Source: Roseibacillus ishigakijimensis
GTDB lineage: Bacteria; Verrucomicrobiota; Verrucomicrobiia; Verrucomicrobiales; Akkermansiaceae
NCBI RefSeq assembly: GCF_016595415.1
Contig: NZ_JAENIO010000002.1
Coordinates: forward strand, 62,001 to 126,000
Direction of reading: 5' to 3'
Length of the DNA: 64,000 bases
Part shown: positions 37,124-46,257 of the stretch, piece after piece
Position numbering within the stretch: the stretch's first letter is position 1
Layout of the letters: each line of letters starts with the position of its first letter
Position numbers and translations under genes: made by a program
The notes under the pieces: model-generated
What the model saw: only the letters and a program-made list of their open reading frames with translations
The model's database searches: none
What the model was told of the DNA's origin: nothing

Positions 37124-39883
37124 CTAGTAGCCGAGCCAGGGGCCGAGCCATTTTTCGGTTTCTTCCACGCTCATCCCCTTGCGATGAGCATAACTCTCGA
37201 TCTGGTCCTTCTGCAGTTCGGAAATCACGAAATAATGCGATTCGGGGTGGCTGAAGAGGAGACCGCAGACCGCCGCCCCGGGGTGCATGGCATTGGACTC
37301 GGTCAGCTCCACTCCGGTCTTCGCTTCCGCATCCAGCAGGCGGAAGAGCGCCGGCTTTTCGGTGTGATCGGGCTGGGCGGGGTATCCAGGGGCGGGGCGG
37401 ATGCCCTGATAGACCTCCTTGATGAGTTCGGTGTTGTTGAATTGTCCCGGGCGCTCAATGCCCCAGGCGATGCGGGCGCGGTGGTGGAGCAGCTCGGCAA
37501 AGGCCTCCGCGAGTCGATCGGCCAGAGCCTTGACCATGATGGAGCGGTAGGGGTCGTTGTTTTTCTCGTAGTCGTCAGCGAGCTCGTGGGCTCCGTGAAT
37601 GCCCACCACGAAACCACCCAGAAAATCGGCCGACGAGGCGTCGGTGCTACGGGGTTTGACGTAGTCGGCGAGGGCGTAGTTGGGCTTGCCCTCGGCCTTT
37701 TTGGTCTGTTGCCGCAGGGTGTGGAAGGTGGTGTCGTGGTCGGGGAGAACGATGTCGTCTCCCTCGGTATAGGCTGGGAAAAACCCGTAGGCGCCCCGGG
37801 CCACGAAGCTCTTGTTGGCGATGATTTCTTCCAGCAACTCGTTGGCTTCGGCATACATTTTGGCCGCTTCCTCGGGGGCTCCCTCCTTGCGGGTTTTGAG
37901 CATTTTGGCCTCCGGATCCCACACCCCGCGCAGTTCCCAGGCATGGAAGAAGGGGCTCCAGTCGATGTAGTTGATCAACTCGCGAAGGGACTGGTTTTCC
38001 ACCACCCGCACTCCGGTGAATTCCGGCTTGGGCGGGTGGTAGTCCTCCCAGGCGACGGCCGGGACAAAGCGGTTGGCCTGGGCCTCGGCCAGGGGGACGG
38101 TTTCTTTCTTGGGTCCATCGTGAAAGGCCGCGCGCGCCTTCTCGTGCTTGGCGTTGTTTTCCGCAATGAATTTGTCCCGTTGGCCCTTGGAGAGGAGGGC
38201 GGTGGTCACCGGGACCGAGCGCGAGGCATCGAGCACGTGCACCAGGGGACCGCTGTAGTGGGGGGCGATTTTGATCGCGGTGTGCGCGGCCGAGGTGGTG
38301 GCCCCCCCGATGAGAATGGGCACCCCTTTCTCGCCAAAGCCCCGCTTCTCGGCCTCTTTGGCAACCGTGATCATCTCGTCCAGCGAGGGGGTGATGAGCC
38401 CGGAGAGGCCGATAATGTCGGCCTGTTCCGATTCGAAGGTGTCGAGAATTTTTTCGCAGGGCACCATCACGCCCATGTCCACGACCTCGAAGCCGTTGCA
38501 GGCCAGCACCACTCCCACGATGTTTTTGCCGATATCATGCACGTCACCCTTCACGGTGGCCATGATGACCTTGCCTGCCGAGTTGCGCTTCTCTGCCAAC
38601 TTGACCGCGTCGTCGTGGGAGAGACCGGGTTGTTCTTGTTTGATGAGATCAATTTGCTCCACCAGTCCGGCTTCTTTCTCCGCCTCCATGACGGGTTCCA
38701 GCACCGCGACCGATTTCTTCATCACCCGGGCCGACTTGACCACTTGGGGGAGGAACATTTTGCCGGCCCCGAAGAGGTCGCCGACAATGCTCATGCCGTC
38801 CATGAGGGGGCCTTCGATGACCGAAAGGGGCACCTGATACTTTGCCAGGGCCTCTTCGGTGTCCTCCACGACGAACTTGTCGATGCCCTTGAGAAGGGCG
38901 TGCTCGAGGCGTTTTTCCACCGTGGTGTCGCGCCAAGCGAGGTCTTCTTCTTTCTTTTTACCGCCCTTGTTTTTGTATTCCTCCGCGAGGTCGAGCAAGC
39001 GCTCGGTAGCCTCGGGGTCGCGATTGAGCAGGACATCCTCCACGGCGGTCAGCAGCTTGGGAGGGATTTCGTCATAAACCTCCAACATGCCGGCATTGAC
39101 GATGCCCATGTCCATCCCGGCCTTGGTGGCGTGAAAGAGGAAGGCGGAGTGCATCGCTTCCCGCACAGGATTATTGCCCCGGAAAGAGAAAGAGATATTG
39201 GAAACTCCGCCGGAGACCTTGGCGTAGGGAAGGTTTTCCTTAATCCATTTGGTGGCATTGATGAAGTCGAGCGCATAGTTGTTGTGCTCCTCGATGCCGG
39301 TGGCCACGGTGAGGATGTTCGGATCGAAAATGATATCTTCCGGCGGGAAGCCCACTTCGTCGACAAGAATGTCGTAGGCGCGTTTGCAGATGCGGATTTT
39401 CTCCTCGTAGGTGGCCGCCTGACCATTTTCATCAAAGGCCATCACCACCGCCGCCGCTCCGTAGCGCATGATGTGACGGGCGTGTTTTTTGAATACGTCT
39501 TCTCCTTCCTTGAGGGAAATGGAATTGACGATTCCCTTCCCTTGCAGGTGCTTGAGACCTTCTTCGATAATCTCCCATTTGGAGGAATCGACCATGATGG
39601 GAACCTTGGTGATATCGGGCTCGGTCTGCACCAGGTCGAGGAAGCGGGCCATCATGGCCACGCCATCGATGAGGCCGTCGTCGAAGCAGATATCGATAAC
39701 ATTGGCTCCGTTCTCGACCTGTTGGCGGGCCACTTCGAGGGCGTCCTCGAGCTTGTTTTCCTGCACCAGTTTGCGAAAGCGGGGCGATCCAGCGACATTG
39801 GTGCGCTCCCCGATCATGAGGAAATTCTTGTCAGGGGTGTGGTTGTAGGGCTCGGTGCCGGAGAGTCGGAGAAGTTTTTCCAT
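37124..39883 (-). CDS. metH: Cobalamin-dependent methionine synthase, folate/B12/activation part
   Basis: The 919-aa product is MetH without its first domain. It starts [14 protein letters not shown] at the inter-domain linker. The pterin-binding barrel (~15-290) has [26 protein letters not shown] and [12 protein letters not shown]; the cap and B12-binding domains (~300-620) include the cobalt-ligand motif [11 protein letters not shown] (His near 448) and [13 protein letters not shown]. The SAM-binding activation domain occupies ~635-919 ([28 protein letters not shown]). It transfers methyl from methyltetrahydrofolate to cob(I)alamin and then to homocysteine with the partner encoded upstream. 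The two parts are separated by a GxxExxY gene. Confidence 0.95.
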   Translation of the reverse strand: MEKLLRLSGTEPYNHTPDKNFLMIGERTNVAGSPRFRKLVQENKLEDALEVARQQVENGANVIDICFDDGLIDGVAMMARFLDLVQTEPDITKVPIMVDSSKWEIIEEGLKHLQGKGIVNSISLKEGEDVFKKHARHIMRYGAAAVVMAFDENGQAATYEEKIRICKRAYDILVDEVGFPPEDIIFDPNILTVATGIEEHNNYALDFINATKWIKENLPYAKVSGGVSNISFSFRGNNPVREAMHSAFLFHATKAGMDMGIVNAGMLEVYDEIPPKLLTAVEDVLLNRDPEATERLLDLAEEYKNKGGKKKEEDLAWRDTTVEKRLEHALLKGIDKFVVEDTEEALAKYQVPLSVIEGPLMDGMSIVGDLFGAGKMFLPQVVKSARVMKKSVAVLEPVMEAEKEAGLVEQIDLIKQEQPGLSHDDAVKLAEKRNSAGKVIMATVKGDVHDIGKNIVGVVLACNGFEVVDMGVMVPCEKILDTFESEQADIIGLSGLITPSLDEMITVAKEAEKRGFGEKGVPILIGGATTSAAHTAIKIAPHYSGPLVHVLDASRSVPVTTALLSKGQRDKFIAENNAKHEKARAAFHDGPKKETVPLAEAQANRFVPAVAWEDYHPPKPEFTGVRVVENQSLRELINYIDWSPFFHAWELRGVWDPEAKMLKTRKEGAPEEAAKMYAEANELLEEIIANKSFVARGAYGFFPAYTEGDDIVLPDHDTTFHTLRQQTKKAEGKPNYALADYVKPRSTDASSADFLGGFVVGIHGAHELADDYEKNNDPYRSIMVKALADRLAEAFAELLHHRARIAWGIERPGQFNNTELIKEVYQGIRPAPGYPAQPDHTEKPALFRLLDAEAKTGVELTESNAMHPGAAVCGLLFSHPESHYFVISELQKDQIESYAHRKGMSVEETEKWLGPWLGY

Positions 39884-39898
39884 AGGTGTTATAAGTAG

Positions 39899-40352
39899 AA
39901 CCGCAAAGACACAAAGACGCTAAGGAGTTTAAGCTTGTGAAGAGTGGTTGAGGACCACGCGTTTGATGCCATCCTTGATCAGAGGTGAGTTGAAGTTGAT
40001 GAGAAATCCCAGAGTGTTCTTGTTCAGCTTAAGGTAGGTTAAGAGCTGGGCTTTGTGAATCGGCAAGAGTTTTTCGACGGCTTTAAGTTCGAGAATGATT
40101 TGATTTTCAACAAGGATGTCCAGTCGGTAGCCTGCGTCAATAGAGAGGGAGCGGTACCTCACTGGCCTCGAAACCTGGGTGTCGATTTTGATTCCGCGGG
40201 TCTTCAGCTCGTGCCCCAAGCAGGCTTCGTAAGCACTTTCCAAAAGTCCAGGGCCCAATTCCCTGTGCACGCAGAATGCCGAATCGACGACTTCGCGAGC
40301 CAGAGTTTCAATCGCATTCATGGTCCCTTTGCGGCTTAGCGTCTTTGCGGTT
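39899..40352. repeat. Inverted flanking repeats around the GxxExxY gene (possible mobile cassette)
   Basis: The left end (39899-39925) reads AACCGCAAAGACACAAAGACG... and the reverse complement of the right end (40327-40352) reads AACCGCAAAGACGCTAAG.... The arms share their first 12 bases and a CAAAGACGCTAAG core. They bracket only the GxxExxY gene, making a 454-bp unit that sits exactly between the two methionine synthase genes. From memory, CGCAAAGACGCTAAG-like sequence is common beside GxxExxY genes. Confidence 0.6.
39929..40321 (-). CDS. GxxExxY protein
   Basis: From ATG 40321 (MNAIETLAREVVDSAF) the 130-aa protein matches the GxxExxY family. The naming motif is GLLESAYEACLGHEL, followed by YRLDILVENQIILELKAVEKL, which has a D...ExK arrangement like PD-(D/E)XK nucleases, and KAQLLTYLKL and GFLINFN near the end. 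The function of the family is not established as far as I know. It lies between the two methionine synthase genes on the same strand, enclosed by inverted repeats, and has no visible connection to methionine. Confidence 0.88.
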   Translation of the reverse strand: MNAIETLAREVVDSAFCVHRELGPGLLESAYEACLGHELKTRGIKIDTQVSRPVRYRSLSIDAGYRLDILVENQIILELKAVEKLLPIHKAQLLTYLKLNKNTLGFLINFNSPLIKDGIKRVVLNHSSQA

Positions 40353-40368
40353 GGCAATCAATTTGGAA

Positions 40369-41460
40369 TCAATGGGCAATGGGCCGAGGGGGGAGGTTTT
40401 TGACGGCGGCGGCGATGGCGGCGATGTGCTCGGGGGTGTTGCCACAACACCCGCCCGCAAAGTTCAACAAACCACTCTCGGCAAAATCCTTCATGAATTC
40501 GTTCATGTGCTTGGGCTCGAGGTCGAAGCCGGTGGGGGCGAGGGGATTGGGCAGGCCCGCGTTGGGGTAGCAGCTCAGCGCGGCGGTCACACAGCGGTCG
40601 AGATCCTGCAGGAAAGGCTTCATCAGATCGGGGCCCAGCGAGCAGTTCAGCCCTACCGCGAGGGGGTTGACGTGGGCCACCGCATTCCAGAGGGCCTCGC
40701 CCTTTTGCGCGGAAATCATCGTTTCGCCCCCGCGACCCACCGCCGCTGAGACGATGATGGGCAGGCGGTTGGGCATCTCGTCGAGCACTTCCTGGCAAGC
40801 CACGAGGGCGGCCTTGGCATTGAGCGAATCAAAGATGGTTTCCACCATCAGGATGTCCACGCCGCCTTCGATGAGGGCCCGGATTTGGTGGGCGTAGTCA
40901 TCCTTGACCTGGTCAAAGGTGACCGTGCGGAAAGAGGGGTCTTCGGCATCCGGACTATTGGAGAGCGAAACCGTGAGCGGGCCGATGGCCCCCGCCACGT
41001 AGCGCTGGATTCCGGTCTCGTTGGCGATGCGGTCCGCTTCGCGGCGAGCGAGCTGGGCTCCTTCCACATTCAGATCGGTGGCCAACTGGCGTAGGAAGGG
41101 ATTGTCGAGGACCTTTTCGGCAAAGAACTCGGGGTCTTTTCGGCCCGCACCCGATTCGCGGGGGTCTTCCACGAAGAACTCGGACTGCGAAATCGTGGTC
41201 GCGGAAAAGGTGTTGGTCTCCACGATGTCACTGCCGGCTTCGTAGAAGCGTTTGTGGATGTCGGCGATGACTTCGGGCTGGGTCAGGGTCAGGATGTCCC
41301 CGTTGTTGAGCAGGTCTTTCTCACTGTCGGCGAAGCGCTTGCCCCGGGCCTGGGCTTCGCTCAGTTCGTAGCCGCGAATGGTCGTGCCCATGGCTCCGTC
41401 GAGAACGAGGATGCGATCGGCGAGGGCTTTTTGAAGGTCGTTGGTCGGGTCGGGCTGCAT
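40369..41460 (-). CDS. Homocysteine S-methyltransferase subunit of split methionine synthase
   Basis: This 363-aa product is the first domain of MetH on its own: ILVLDGAMGTTIRGYEL at the start, NGDILTLTQPEVI, NTFSATTISQ, and the three zinc-binding cysteines in GLNCSLG (~273) and AGGCCGNTPEHI (~336-337). The zinc activates homocysteine thiolate. It ends NLPPRPIAH at the position where a full-length MetH passes into the folate domain. I chose ATG 41460 (MQPDPTNDLQ) because conserved sequence begins shortly after. The remaining domains are encoded downstream beyond the GxxExxY gene. Confidence 0.92.
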   Translation of the reverse strand: MQPDPTNDLQKALADRILVLDGAMGTTIRGYELSEAQARGKRFADSEKDLLNNGDILTLTQPEVIADIHKRFYEAGSDIVETNTFSATTISQSEFFVEDPRESGAGRKDPEFFAEKVLDNPFLRQLATDLNVEGAQLARREADRIANETGIQRYVAGAIGPLTVSLSNSPDAEDPSFRTVTFDQVKDDYAHQIRALIEGGVDILMVETIFDSLNAKAALVACQEVLDEMPNRLPIIVSAAVGRGGETMISAQKGEALWNAVAHVNPLAVGLNCSLGPDLMKPFLQDLDRCVTAALSCYPNAGLPNPLAPTGFDLEPKHMNEFMKDFAESGLLNFAGGCCGNTPEHIAAIAAAVKNLPPRPIAH

Positions 41461-41511
41461 GAGGCGGGGCCGCATCCTACTGTCGTCGTCAGGAAGGTCA
41501 AGTGAGCAACG

Positions 41512-41534
41512 CATCAACGTATCATGATGTGTTG
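41512..41534 (-). promoter_or_regulatory. Imperfect palindrome upstream of the methionine synthase genes
   Basis: Between the LarA-like gene and the methyltransferase start, the minus strand reads CATCATGATACGTTGATG, with CATCA/TGATG arms and an overlapping ATCATGAT. It could be an operator of a methionine-pathway regulator. No promoter elements are clear. Confidence 0.3.
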
Positions 41535-41548
41535 GGAGGACCTTTTTT

Positions 41549-42820
41549 TCAGGCTAGTCGCGATTTGGCGGCCCAGAGTCCAAGGGCGGGATTGGGGATG
41601 TAGTAGAAGCGGCGGCCGTCCCGATCGATATTCCATCCCTCGCGCAGGGTTTCGGGTTCGTAGTAGGCGAGCGCTTCCGCCAGGTCCTGATATTGGTAGC
41701 CGACCCCTTCCACTTCCTCGCGACTGAGGTGGCCCGGGCAGTAAGTGACTTGAAAGCGGCCCTCCGGGGAGCCGTGGATGAGGTGGGCGGCAGCGGAGAG
41801 GTTGGCCGCCAGGTCTTCGTTCTCTTCCACAAACTTCATCACTTCCGGCGAGGTGCGGTAGCCGTATTTGCGAATGAGGCGGTCGATTTCGCCGTCTTCC
41901 CCGAATTCTTTCACCGCTGGAGCCAGGACCGTGAGCTCCCCTCCGGTGGCGATGGCCATGCGGGTGCGGTAAATGGCCTTGTTGCCCAGCCAGGTGGAGT
42001 GGAATTCGGTGGGGTCGAGATAGCAGACGATGCGCGCGGGTTCCTCATCGAGTTGGGTGAAATTGACCTGCACCGCCAGTTCGGCCGCCGCCTCGAAGGG
42101 GGCGGTGCCTTGTCCGATGTAGATGCCCCGGGTGGCCAGGCTGCCATCCGGACGGGGTCCGACGACGGTCTGGATGTAGACAATGGGGAGGTGCTGACAA
42201 AAGAGCTCTTCCGCCTTGTTGAGGATGCGGCGCAGGGGAGTGTCGGCCTTGCCCATCATCCGTTCCATGCCGTAGGCCGCTCCGATGAAGTGGGACTCAT
42301 TGATGCCGGTCACGCCGCCGGTGCCGACAAAGAGGTTCTTGTTGCCATTGGCCATCCCAATGACTTCATGGGGAACCACTTGACCTGCCGAGAGGATGAG
42401 GTCGTGGCCGCCCTCCCAGACGAGATTGTTGAGCTGGGCGGGCCACTCTTTGGTCCAGATCCCCTCGGTGACCTCGCTCACGTAATCGGCGGGGACCTCA
42501 CCAATGGTCACCACATCATCGCGCCAGCGATGGGGGCGCACGAGGTCATGGGGGAGACCGGGAAACATCTCGTCGAGCTGGTGGGCGGGCATGGGCACGT
42601 GGGTGCCGAGGGCGGGCAGCACGTCGGCGAGATTTTCCCCGTAGTAGCGGTGAATCTCGGTGGTGAGCAGGCCCGCGCGACTGTGAAAGCGGGTGAAATC
42701 GGGCGGAATGGCGAGGACCTTCTGCCGAGGGCCGAGCTTGTCAAGAGCCTGGCGCAGGGCGGAGCGAAGGTCGTCCTCGCTCAAGTCAGTGGTGGCGGAG
42801 CCTTCGGAGTAGAGAAGCAT
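41549..42820 (-). CDS. LarA-like nickel-pincer racemase/epimerase family protein (DUF2088)
   Basis: The 423-aa protein has the LarA layout: AIPPDFTRFHSRAG and ALGTHVPMPAHQLDEM in the N-terminal DUF2088 domain, HRWRDDVVTIGEV, then GGHDLILSAGQVVPHEVIGM and KNLFVGTGGVTGINESH in the second domain. LarA enzymes use a nickel-pincer cofactor to racemise lactate or epimerise related 2-hydroxy acids. The sequence shows the family, not the substrate. No LarB, LarC or LarE maturation gene is nearby. It ends 89 bases upstream of the methionine synthase start and may be transcribed with it. Confidence 0.8.
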   Translation of the reverse strand: MLLYSEGSATTDLSEDDLRSALRQALDKLGPRQKVLAIPPDFTRFHSRAGLLTTEIHRYYGENLADVLPALGTHVPMPAHQLDEMFPGLPHDLVRPHRWRDDVVTIGEVPADYVSEVTEGIWTKEWPAQLNNLVWEGGHDLILSAGQVVPHEVIGMANGNKNLFVGTGGVTGINESHFIGAAYGMERMMGKADTPLRRILNKAEELFCQHLPIVYIQTVVGPRPDGSLATRGIYIGQGTAPFEAAAELAVQVNFTQLDEEPARIVCYLDPTEFHSTWLGNKAIYRTRMAIATGGELTVLAPAVKEFGEDGEIDRLIRKYGYRTSPEVMKFVEENEDLAANLSAAAHLIHGSPEGRFQVTYCPGHLSREEVEGVGYQYQDLAEALAYYEPETLREGWNIDRDGRRFYYIPNPALGLWAAKSRLA

Positions 42821-42896
42821 GTCCCATTTTCAGCCGCCCCATCTTTTTTCCCAAGCAAAAAGCACGGCAACCCGGGCTTCGCGGGAAGGAAAAGGT

Positions 42897-43418
42897 TCAG
42901 CTTTCCTGCCTGGGCATCTGAATCACCTGGGTGCGGGCGATCTCATCGTGAAGACAACGGCGGTTCTTCCGGAAAATGGGGAGGGCGTCGATGAGCGCAA
43001 AAAAGGGGCCAATGACCGGGAAAATGGCCAGAAACCAGTAGACGAAGTAACGAATCCCCAATTGGTTGGCGAGACTGGGCAAGCGACCATCAAGGCGGCG
43101 CACTTGAATTTTGAAAATCGCTTTGCCAAGGGTCTGAGCCCGGGTGCTCAGAAGGTGAAAATTGATGAGAATAAAGGCGAGATAGGTGGTGGCTGTGACG
43201 AGCAGATTGGGGAGGAACCGGTCTTCCCAAACAAATTGATCGAGAGGCGCGTAGTCGATCAACAGGGCCAGCAACAGGACAGGGAGATAGATGATCAGGG
43301 AGTCGATGAGCGAAGCGAGAAAGCGTTGTCCCAAGGTAGCCAAAGGGGCTTCCCCGGAGGGAAGGGGAGCTTCCGGCATGCTCTCCTGGCCGGGGGGCGC
43401 GTAGGGGTTGGTTTCCAT
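42897..43418 (-). CDS. RDD-family membrane protein
   Basis: The 173-aa protein has a Pro-rich N-terminus (NPYAPPGQESMPEAPLPSGE) and then a complete RDD domain: LGQRFLASLIDSLIIYLPVLLLALL with the conserved R and D, a central helix (NLLVTATTYLAFILINFHLL), TLGKAIFKIQVRRLDG, and a last helix pair (YFVYWFLAIFPVIGPFFALID) followed by CLHDEIARTQVI. Short N-terminal prolines plus RDD are common in this phylum. Transport or scaffold role unknown. It is divergent from the permease at 43520. Confidence 0.85.
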   Translation of the reverse strand: METNPYAPPGQESMPEAPLPSGEAPLATLGQRFLASLIDSLIIYLPVLLLALLIDYAPLDQFVWEDRFLPNLLVTATTYLAFILINFHLLSTRAQTLGKAIFKIQVRRLDGRLPSLANQLGIRYFVYWFLAIFPVIGPFFALIDALPIFRKNRRCLHDEIARTQVIQMPRQES

Positions 43419-43519
43419 GGCGGGACATCTAACCGGGGAGTTTCCCTGACTTCGAGCTTTAAAAATGGCCTCCTTTCTCGTCGCCTTAGCGGTCTTTTCT
43501 GTGCGAGGCTGGCTGGAAG

Positions 43520-44869
43520 ATGTTCGCAGACTCTCCCTTCGTTGCCGTTCTCATCTCCGTCGCCTTTCTCCTGGGCTTGATTCTCTGGCTCCGTTTGCAG
43601 GCCTTCGTCGCGCTGCTGGTGGGCAGTCTCTTTTTCGCGGTCATCATCGGCATGCCCTTGGATGATATCATCGACACGGTTGTCACCGGGATGGGTTCGA
43701 GTCTGGGTTTGGTCTCCATTCTCATCGGATTGGGAGCTATTTTCGGCATTTTTCTCGAGCATTCGGGAGGGGCCCAGGTGCTCGCGAAGCGCATGCTGGG
43801 GGCTTTTGGCGAAAAGAATGCCGCCTGGGCACTGGTGGTGGCGGGCTTTCTCATTTCCATCCCGGTCTTCCTTGATGTCGCGCTGGTCATTCTAGCGCCT
43901 CTCCTGCTGGCATTGGCCCGCGCCCAGAGTAAGCCGATGCTTGCATTTGGTCTCCCTTTGCTGGCTGGTATGGCGGTCACCCATGCCTTCGTGCCACCCA
44001 CCCCGGGCCCCATCATCGTAGCGGAGAACATCGGGGCGGAATTGGGTTGGGTTATTTTCTTCGGAGCCATCGTGGGCTTCCCGGCCGCCATTTTATCCGG
44101 TCCTCTCTGGGCAGGGTGGATCGTGCCCCGTCTCAATCTAGCCGTGCCCGAACCCTTGGCGGAGGAAGAGAAAGATGAGGACTCCCAGCCGGTGCCTTTC
44201 CGGCTCGTGCTCGCCCTGATTGCGCTGCCCATTGTGCTCATTGTGGCGGCGGCAGTAGCCAAAGCCGCATTTCCCCCTCAAGACGGAGCCTGGTGGTTCT
44301 CTTGGTTGCTATTCTTGGGACATCCCATTGTCGCTTTGCTCCTGGCCACGCTTTTGGCCATGTTTCTATTGGGGACCCGGCGGGGCGTGGGCAAGGAAGA
44401 GCAGATGGAGCTGGCGGGGAGGGCGCTGGGTCCGGCCGGAGTTATCATTCTGGTCACCGGAGCGGGGGGAGTCTTCAAGCAAGTCCTCGTCGATAGCGGG
44501 GCGGGGGAGGCTCTCGCTGCCCAGATGGCGGGCCTTGCCATGGGGCCCATCACCCTGGCCTGGCTGTTGGCCACAGTGGTGCGGGTGACCCAGGGGTCGG
44601 CCACGGTCTCCATGATTGCGGCCTCCGCCCTCATGGCACCGCTCCTGGAGCCGATGGCCTTGAGCCAGGCCCATCTCGCACTCGTCGTCGTCGCCATTGC
44701 GGCCGGAGCCACGACCTTGAGCCACGTCAACGACAGTGGCTTTTGGCTCATCAGCCGTTATTTGCAGATTACTGAGAAGGAGACCTTGCGCTCATGGAGT
44801 GTGGCTACCGTGATCATCTCCCTGGTGGGATGGCTCGGCGCGCTCGCGCTCAGTCTTCTTGTTTCGTGA
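43520..44869 (+). CDS. GntP-family permease (gluconate or related organic acid:H+ symporter)
   Basis: The 449-aa protein is hydrophobic throughout, with 12-14 membrane segments. GntP hallmarks are present: GMGSSLGLVSILIGLGAIFGIFLEHSGGA, SIPVFLDVALVILAPL, THAFVPPTPGPIIVAENIGAELGWV (the PPTPGP block), and STVSMIAASAL and NDSGFWLISRYL at the end. These permeases import gluconate or related acids with protons. No catabolic genes sit next to it, so the substrate is open. It is convergent with the exporter operon, which ends at the terminator near 44890. Confidence 0.92.
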   Translation: MFADSPFVAVLISVAFLLGLILWLRLQAFVALLVGSLFFAVIIGMPLDDIIDTVVTGMGSSLGLVSILIGLGAIFGIFLEHSGGAQVLAKRMLGAFGEKNAAWALVVAGFLISIPVFLDVALVILAPLLLALARAQSKPMLAFGLPLLAGMAVTHAFVPPTPGPIIVAENIGAELGWVIFFGAIVGFPAAILSGPLWAGWIVPRLNLAVPEPLAEEEKDEDSQPVPFRLVLALIALPIVLIVAAAVAKAAFPPQDGAWWFSWLLFLGHPIVALLLATLLAMFLLGTRRGVGKEEQMELAGRALGPAGVIILVTGAGGVFKQVLVDSGAGEALAAQMAGLAMGPITLAWLLATVVRVTQGSATVSMIAASALMAPLLEPMALSQAHLALVVVAIAAGATTLSHVNDSGFWLISRYLQITEKETLRSWSVATVIISLVGWLGALALSLLVS

Positions 44870-44882
44870 CGCCGGTCCGGGC

Positions 44883-44918
44883 AAAAAAAAGCCGTCGCGG
44901 GTGACTTTCCGCGACGGC
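44883..44918 (-). terminator. Strong rho-independent terminator of the exporter operon
   Basis: A perfect 10-bp stem GCCGTCGCGG/CCGCGACGGC (44891-44918) has a short loop and, on the minus strand, is followed by eight T residues. It ends the operon that runs from about 51.3 kb to 44.9 kb. Confidence 0.9.
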
Positions 44919-44942
44919 CGGGAGTTTGCTTGAACTTGCAGG

Positions 44943-45641
44943 CTACTTTTTCAAGGGAGTGAGGATCAGGCCCTTGAACTCCACTTCCACTCCTTCTGCC
45001 TGGAGGGCGATTTGTCCTTTTTGGGCCGTGCAATTGTGACCGTGATTGACGAGGTCGTCATTGACCCAGACTTTGAGTTCCGCATCCTGGCACTCGATGA
45101 CCATCTTGTTCCATTCTCCCACCGGATTCTCGGAATCGTCGGTGAGGTTGAGGATGCGGCGGGCATCGCCGGCACTACCTCCGAAGTTCTGCCCTTCCTT
45201 ATGGGGACGGCGCTCCTTCATGTCGGGAACTTCGATATTCTCGGCAATACACCAGAAATCGCCCGCGTGGCCACTATTCATCTGCACCTCGATGGAGGCA
45301 GGGAACATTTTGTAAAGAGCCCGGGGGGTGGAGGCATGCACCAGCACCCCGCAATTGCCGGGCTTGTTGGCAAAGCGGTATTCAAGTTCGAGGCGGTAAT
45401 CCTGATAAACTTCGTCGGTGATGAGATGGCCGCCGGGCTTGCCCAAGCTGACGAGGAGGCCATCGCGCACGATGAAGCTCGGGTCGATGTCAGGGTTTTC
45501 ATCGGCCGCAGGGACATCGGCATGCCAACCTGAGAGGTCGCTGCCATTGAAAAGGGCGACCGCTTTCGACTCGGCATGATGGTCGGCCCAGAGGGCGGGA
45601 GCCAAGGAACTGGCCAGCAAAAGAAGGTGAGTAACTTTCAT
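44943..45641 (-). CDS. Secreted DUF1080 (3-keto-disaccharide hydrolase-like) protein
   Basis: A signal peptide (MKVTHLLLLASSLAPALWADH) leads into one DUF1080 domain: KAVALFNGSDLSGWHA, DGLLVSLGKPGGHLITDEVYQDYRLELEYR split over the first sheet, GNCGVLVHAS, and VGEWNKMVIECQDAELKVWVNDDLVNHG later. DUF1080 is a laminin-G-like fold; some members hydrolyse 3-keto-glycosides. It is the last gene of the exporter operon, 14 bases after the lipoprotein, which is an unexpected partner for an efflux pump. Confidence 0.85.
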   Translation of the reverse strand: MKVTHLLLLASSLAPALWADHHAESKAVALFNGSDLSGWHADVPAADENPDIDPSFIVRDGLLVSLGKPGGHLITDEVYQDYRLELEYRFANKPGNCGVLVHASTPRALYKMFPASIEVQMNSGHAGDFWCIAENIEVPDMKERRPHKEGQNFGGSAGDARRILNLTDDSENPVGEWNKMVIECQDAELKVWVNDDLVNHGHNCTAQKGQIALQAEGVEVEFKGLILTPLKK

Positions 45642-45655
45642 CGCTTTAGAAAACG

Positions 45656-46228
45656 TCAGGGTTTGTCCACTTTAGTCATGAATTCGTCGGTTTTTCCCAC
45701 ATGGATGCCCCGGGCGTTGATGACGAGGTTCTCGGCATGGGAACCTTCGGCGACGGTGCCGGTGACCGTGAGGTGGGTCAGCTCCTGAATGCCGCCCACA
45801 CCGCGGAAGCCTTCTTTGATGGGCGCGCCGTTCTCGTCCACCGCTTGGATGGTGGCAATGGAGGTTTTGATGACATCCGGGTCGTCGCAACAGACGTCCC
45901 AAGGGGTTGAGCAATGGTCATCAGGCATCAGGTTGCAACTGGTGATTTTCTCCGCATCGCCCAAGACGAGAAGGGCACGGTTGGGCGTGAGGACCAGGTC
46001 GCCTCCCATGATCTTGCCGGTGACGGTGACTTCATCGCCGGGTTCGCTTCCGAAAATTGCGGAGACGGGTTGCGCATTAGGCGGCTCTTCGGCGAGGAGA
46101 AAGCGTTCCAATTGATTTTCTTTCGTCGCGGGCTTGGCGGCCTGAGCGGCTTCTTCTTTGTCCTGACAAGAGGAGAGAGCCACGAGGGTTCCCAGTCCGG
46201 CGAGGAGGAGAGCAGTGTTCTTTTTCAT
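45656..46228 (-). CDS. Lipoprotein with OB-like domain and Cys-rich motif
   Basis: The N-terminus ends in the lipobox LSSC, so the mature protein is lipid-anchored. The remaining ~165 residues begin with a variable segment and then EVTVTGKIMGGDLVLTPNRALLVLGDAEKI, which looks like OB-fold strands. A dense Cys/Asp segment follows, CNLMPDDHCSTPWDVCCDD, with four Cys in 16 residues and an adjacent His: a plausible metal site or disulfide cluster. The end has LTHLTVTGTVAEGS and ARGIHVGKTDEF. No family name is offered. Its place in the exporter operon suggests a periplasmic accessory, for example a metal-binding one. Confidence 0.65.
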   Translation of the reverse strand: MKKNTALLLAGLGTLVALSSCQDKEEAAQAAKPATKENQLERFLLAEEPPNAQPVSAIFGSEPGDEVTVTGKIMGGDLVLTPNRALLVLGDAEKITSCNLMPDDHCSTPWDVCCDDPDVIKTSIATIQAVDENGAPIKEGFRGVGGIQELTHLTVTGTVAEGSHAENLVINARGIHVGKTDEFMTKVDKP

Positions 46229-46257
46229 AGCTGTTGATTGAGGTGTTTATGGATTGA

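Noticed and set aside
37184-39898. 904-codon plus-strand open frame
   Set aside because: It is antisense to metH; such frames arise from high GC in the third codon position. It contains no recognisable domain.
39884-40368. Frameshift or sequencing error as the cause of the split methionine synthase
   Set aside because: A complete unrelated gene and about 485 bases separate the halves, and each half has its own start and stop.
41461-41548. Cobalamin or SAM riboswitch upstream of methionine synthase
   Set aside because: The interval is only 88 bases and shows neither a B12 box nor the SAM riboswitch core.
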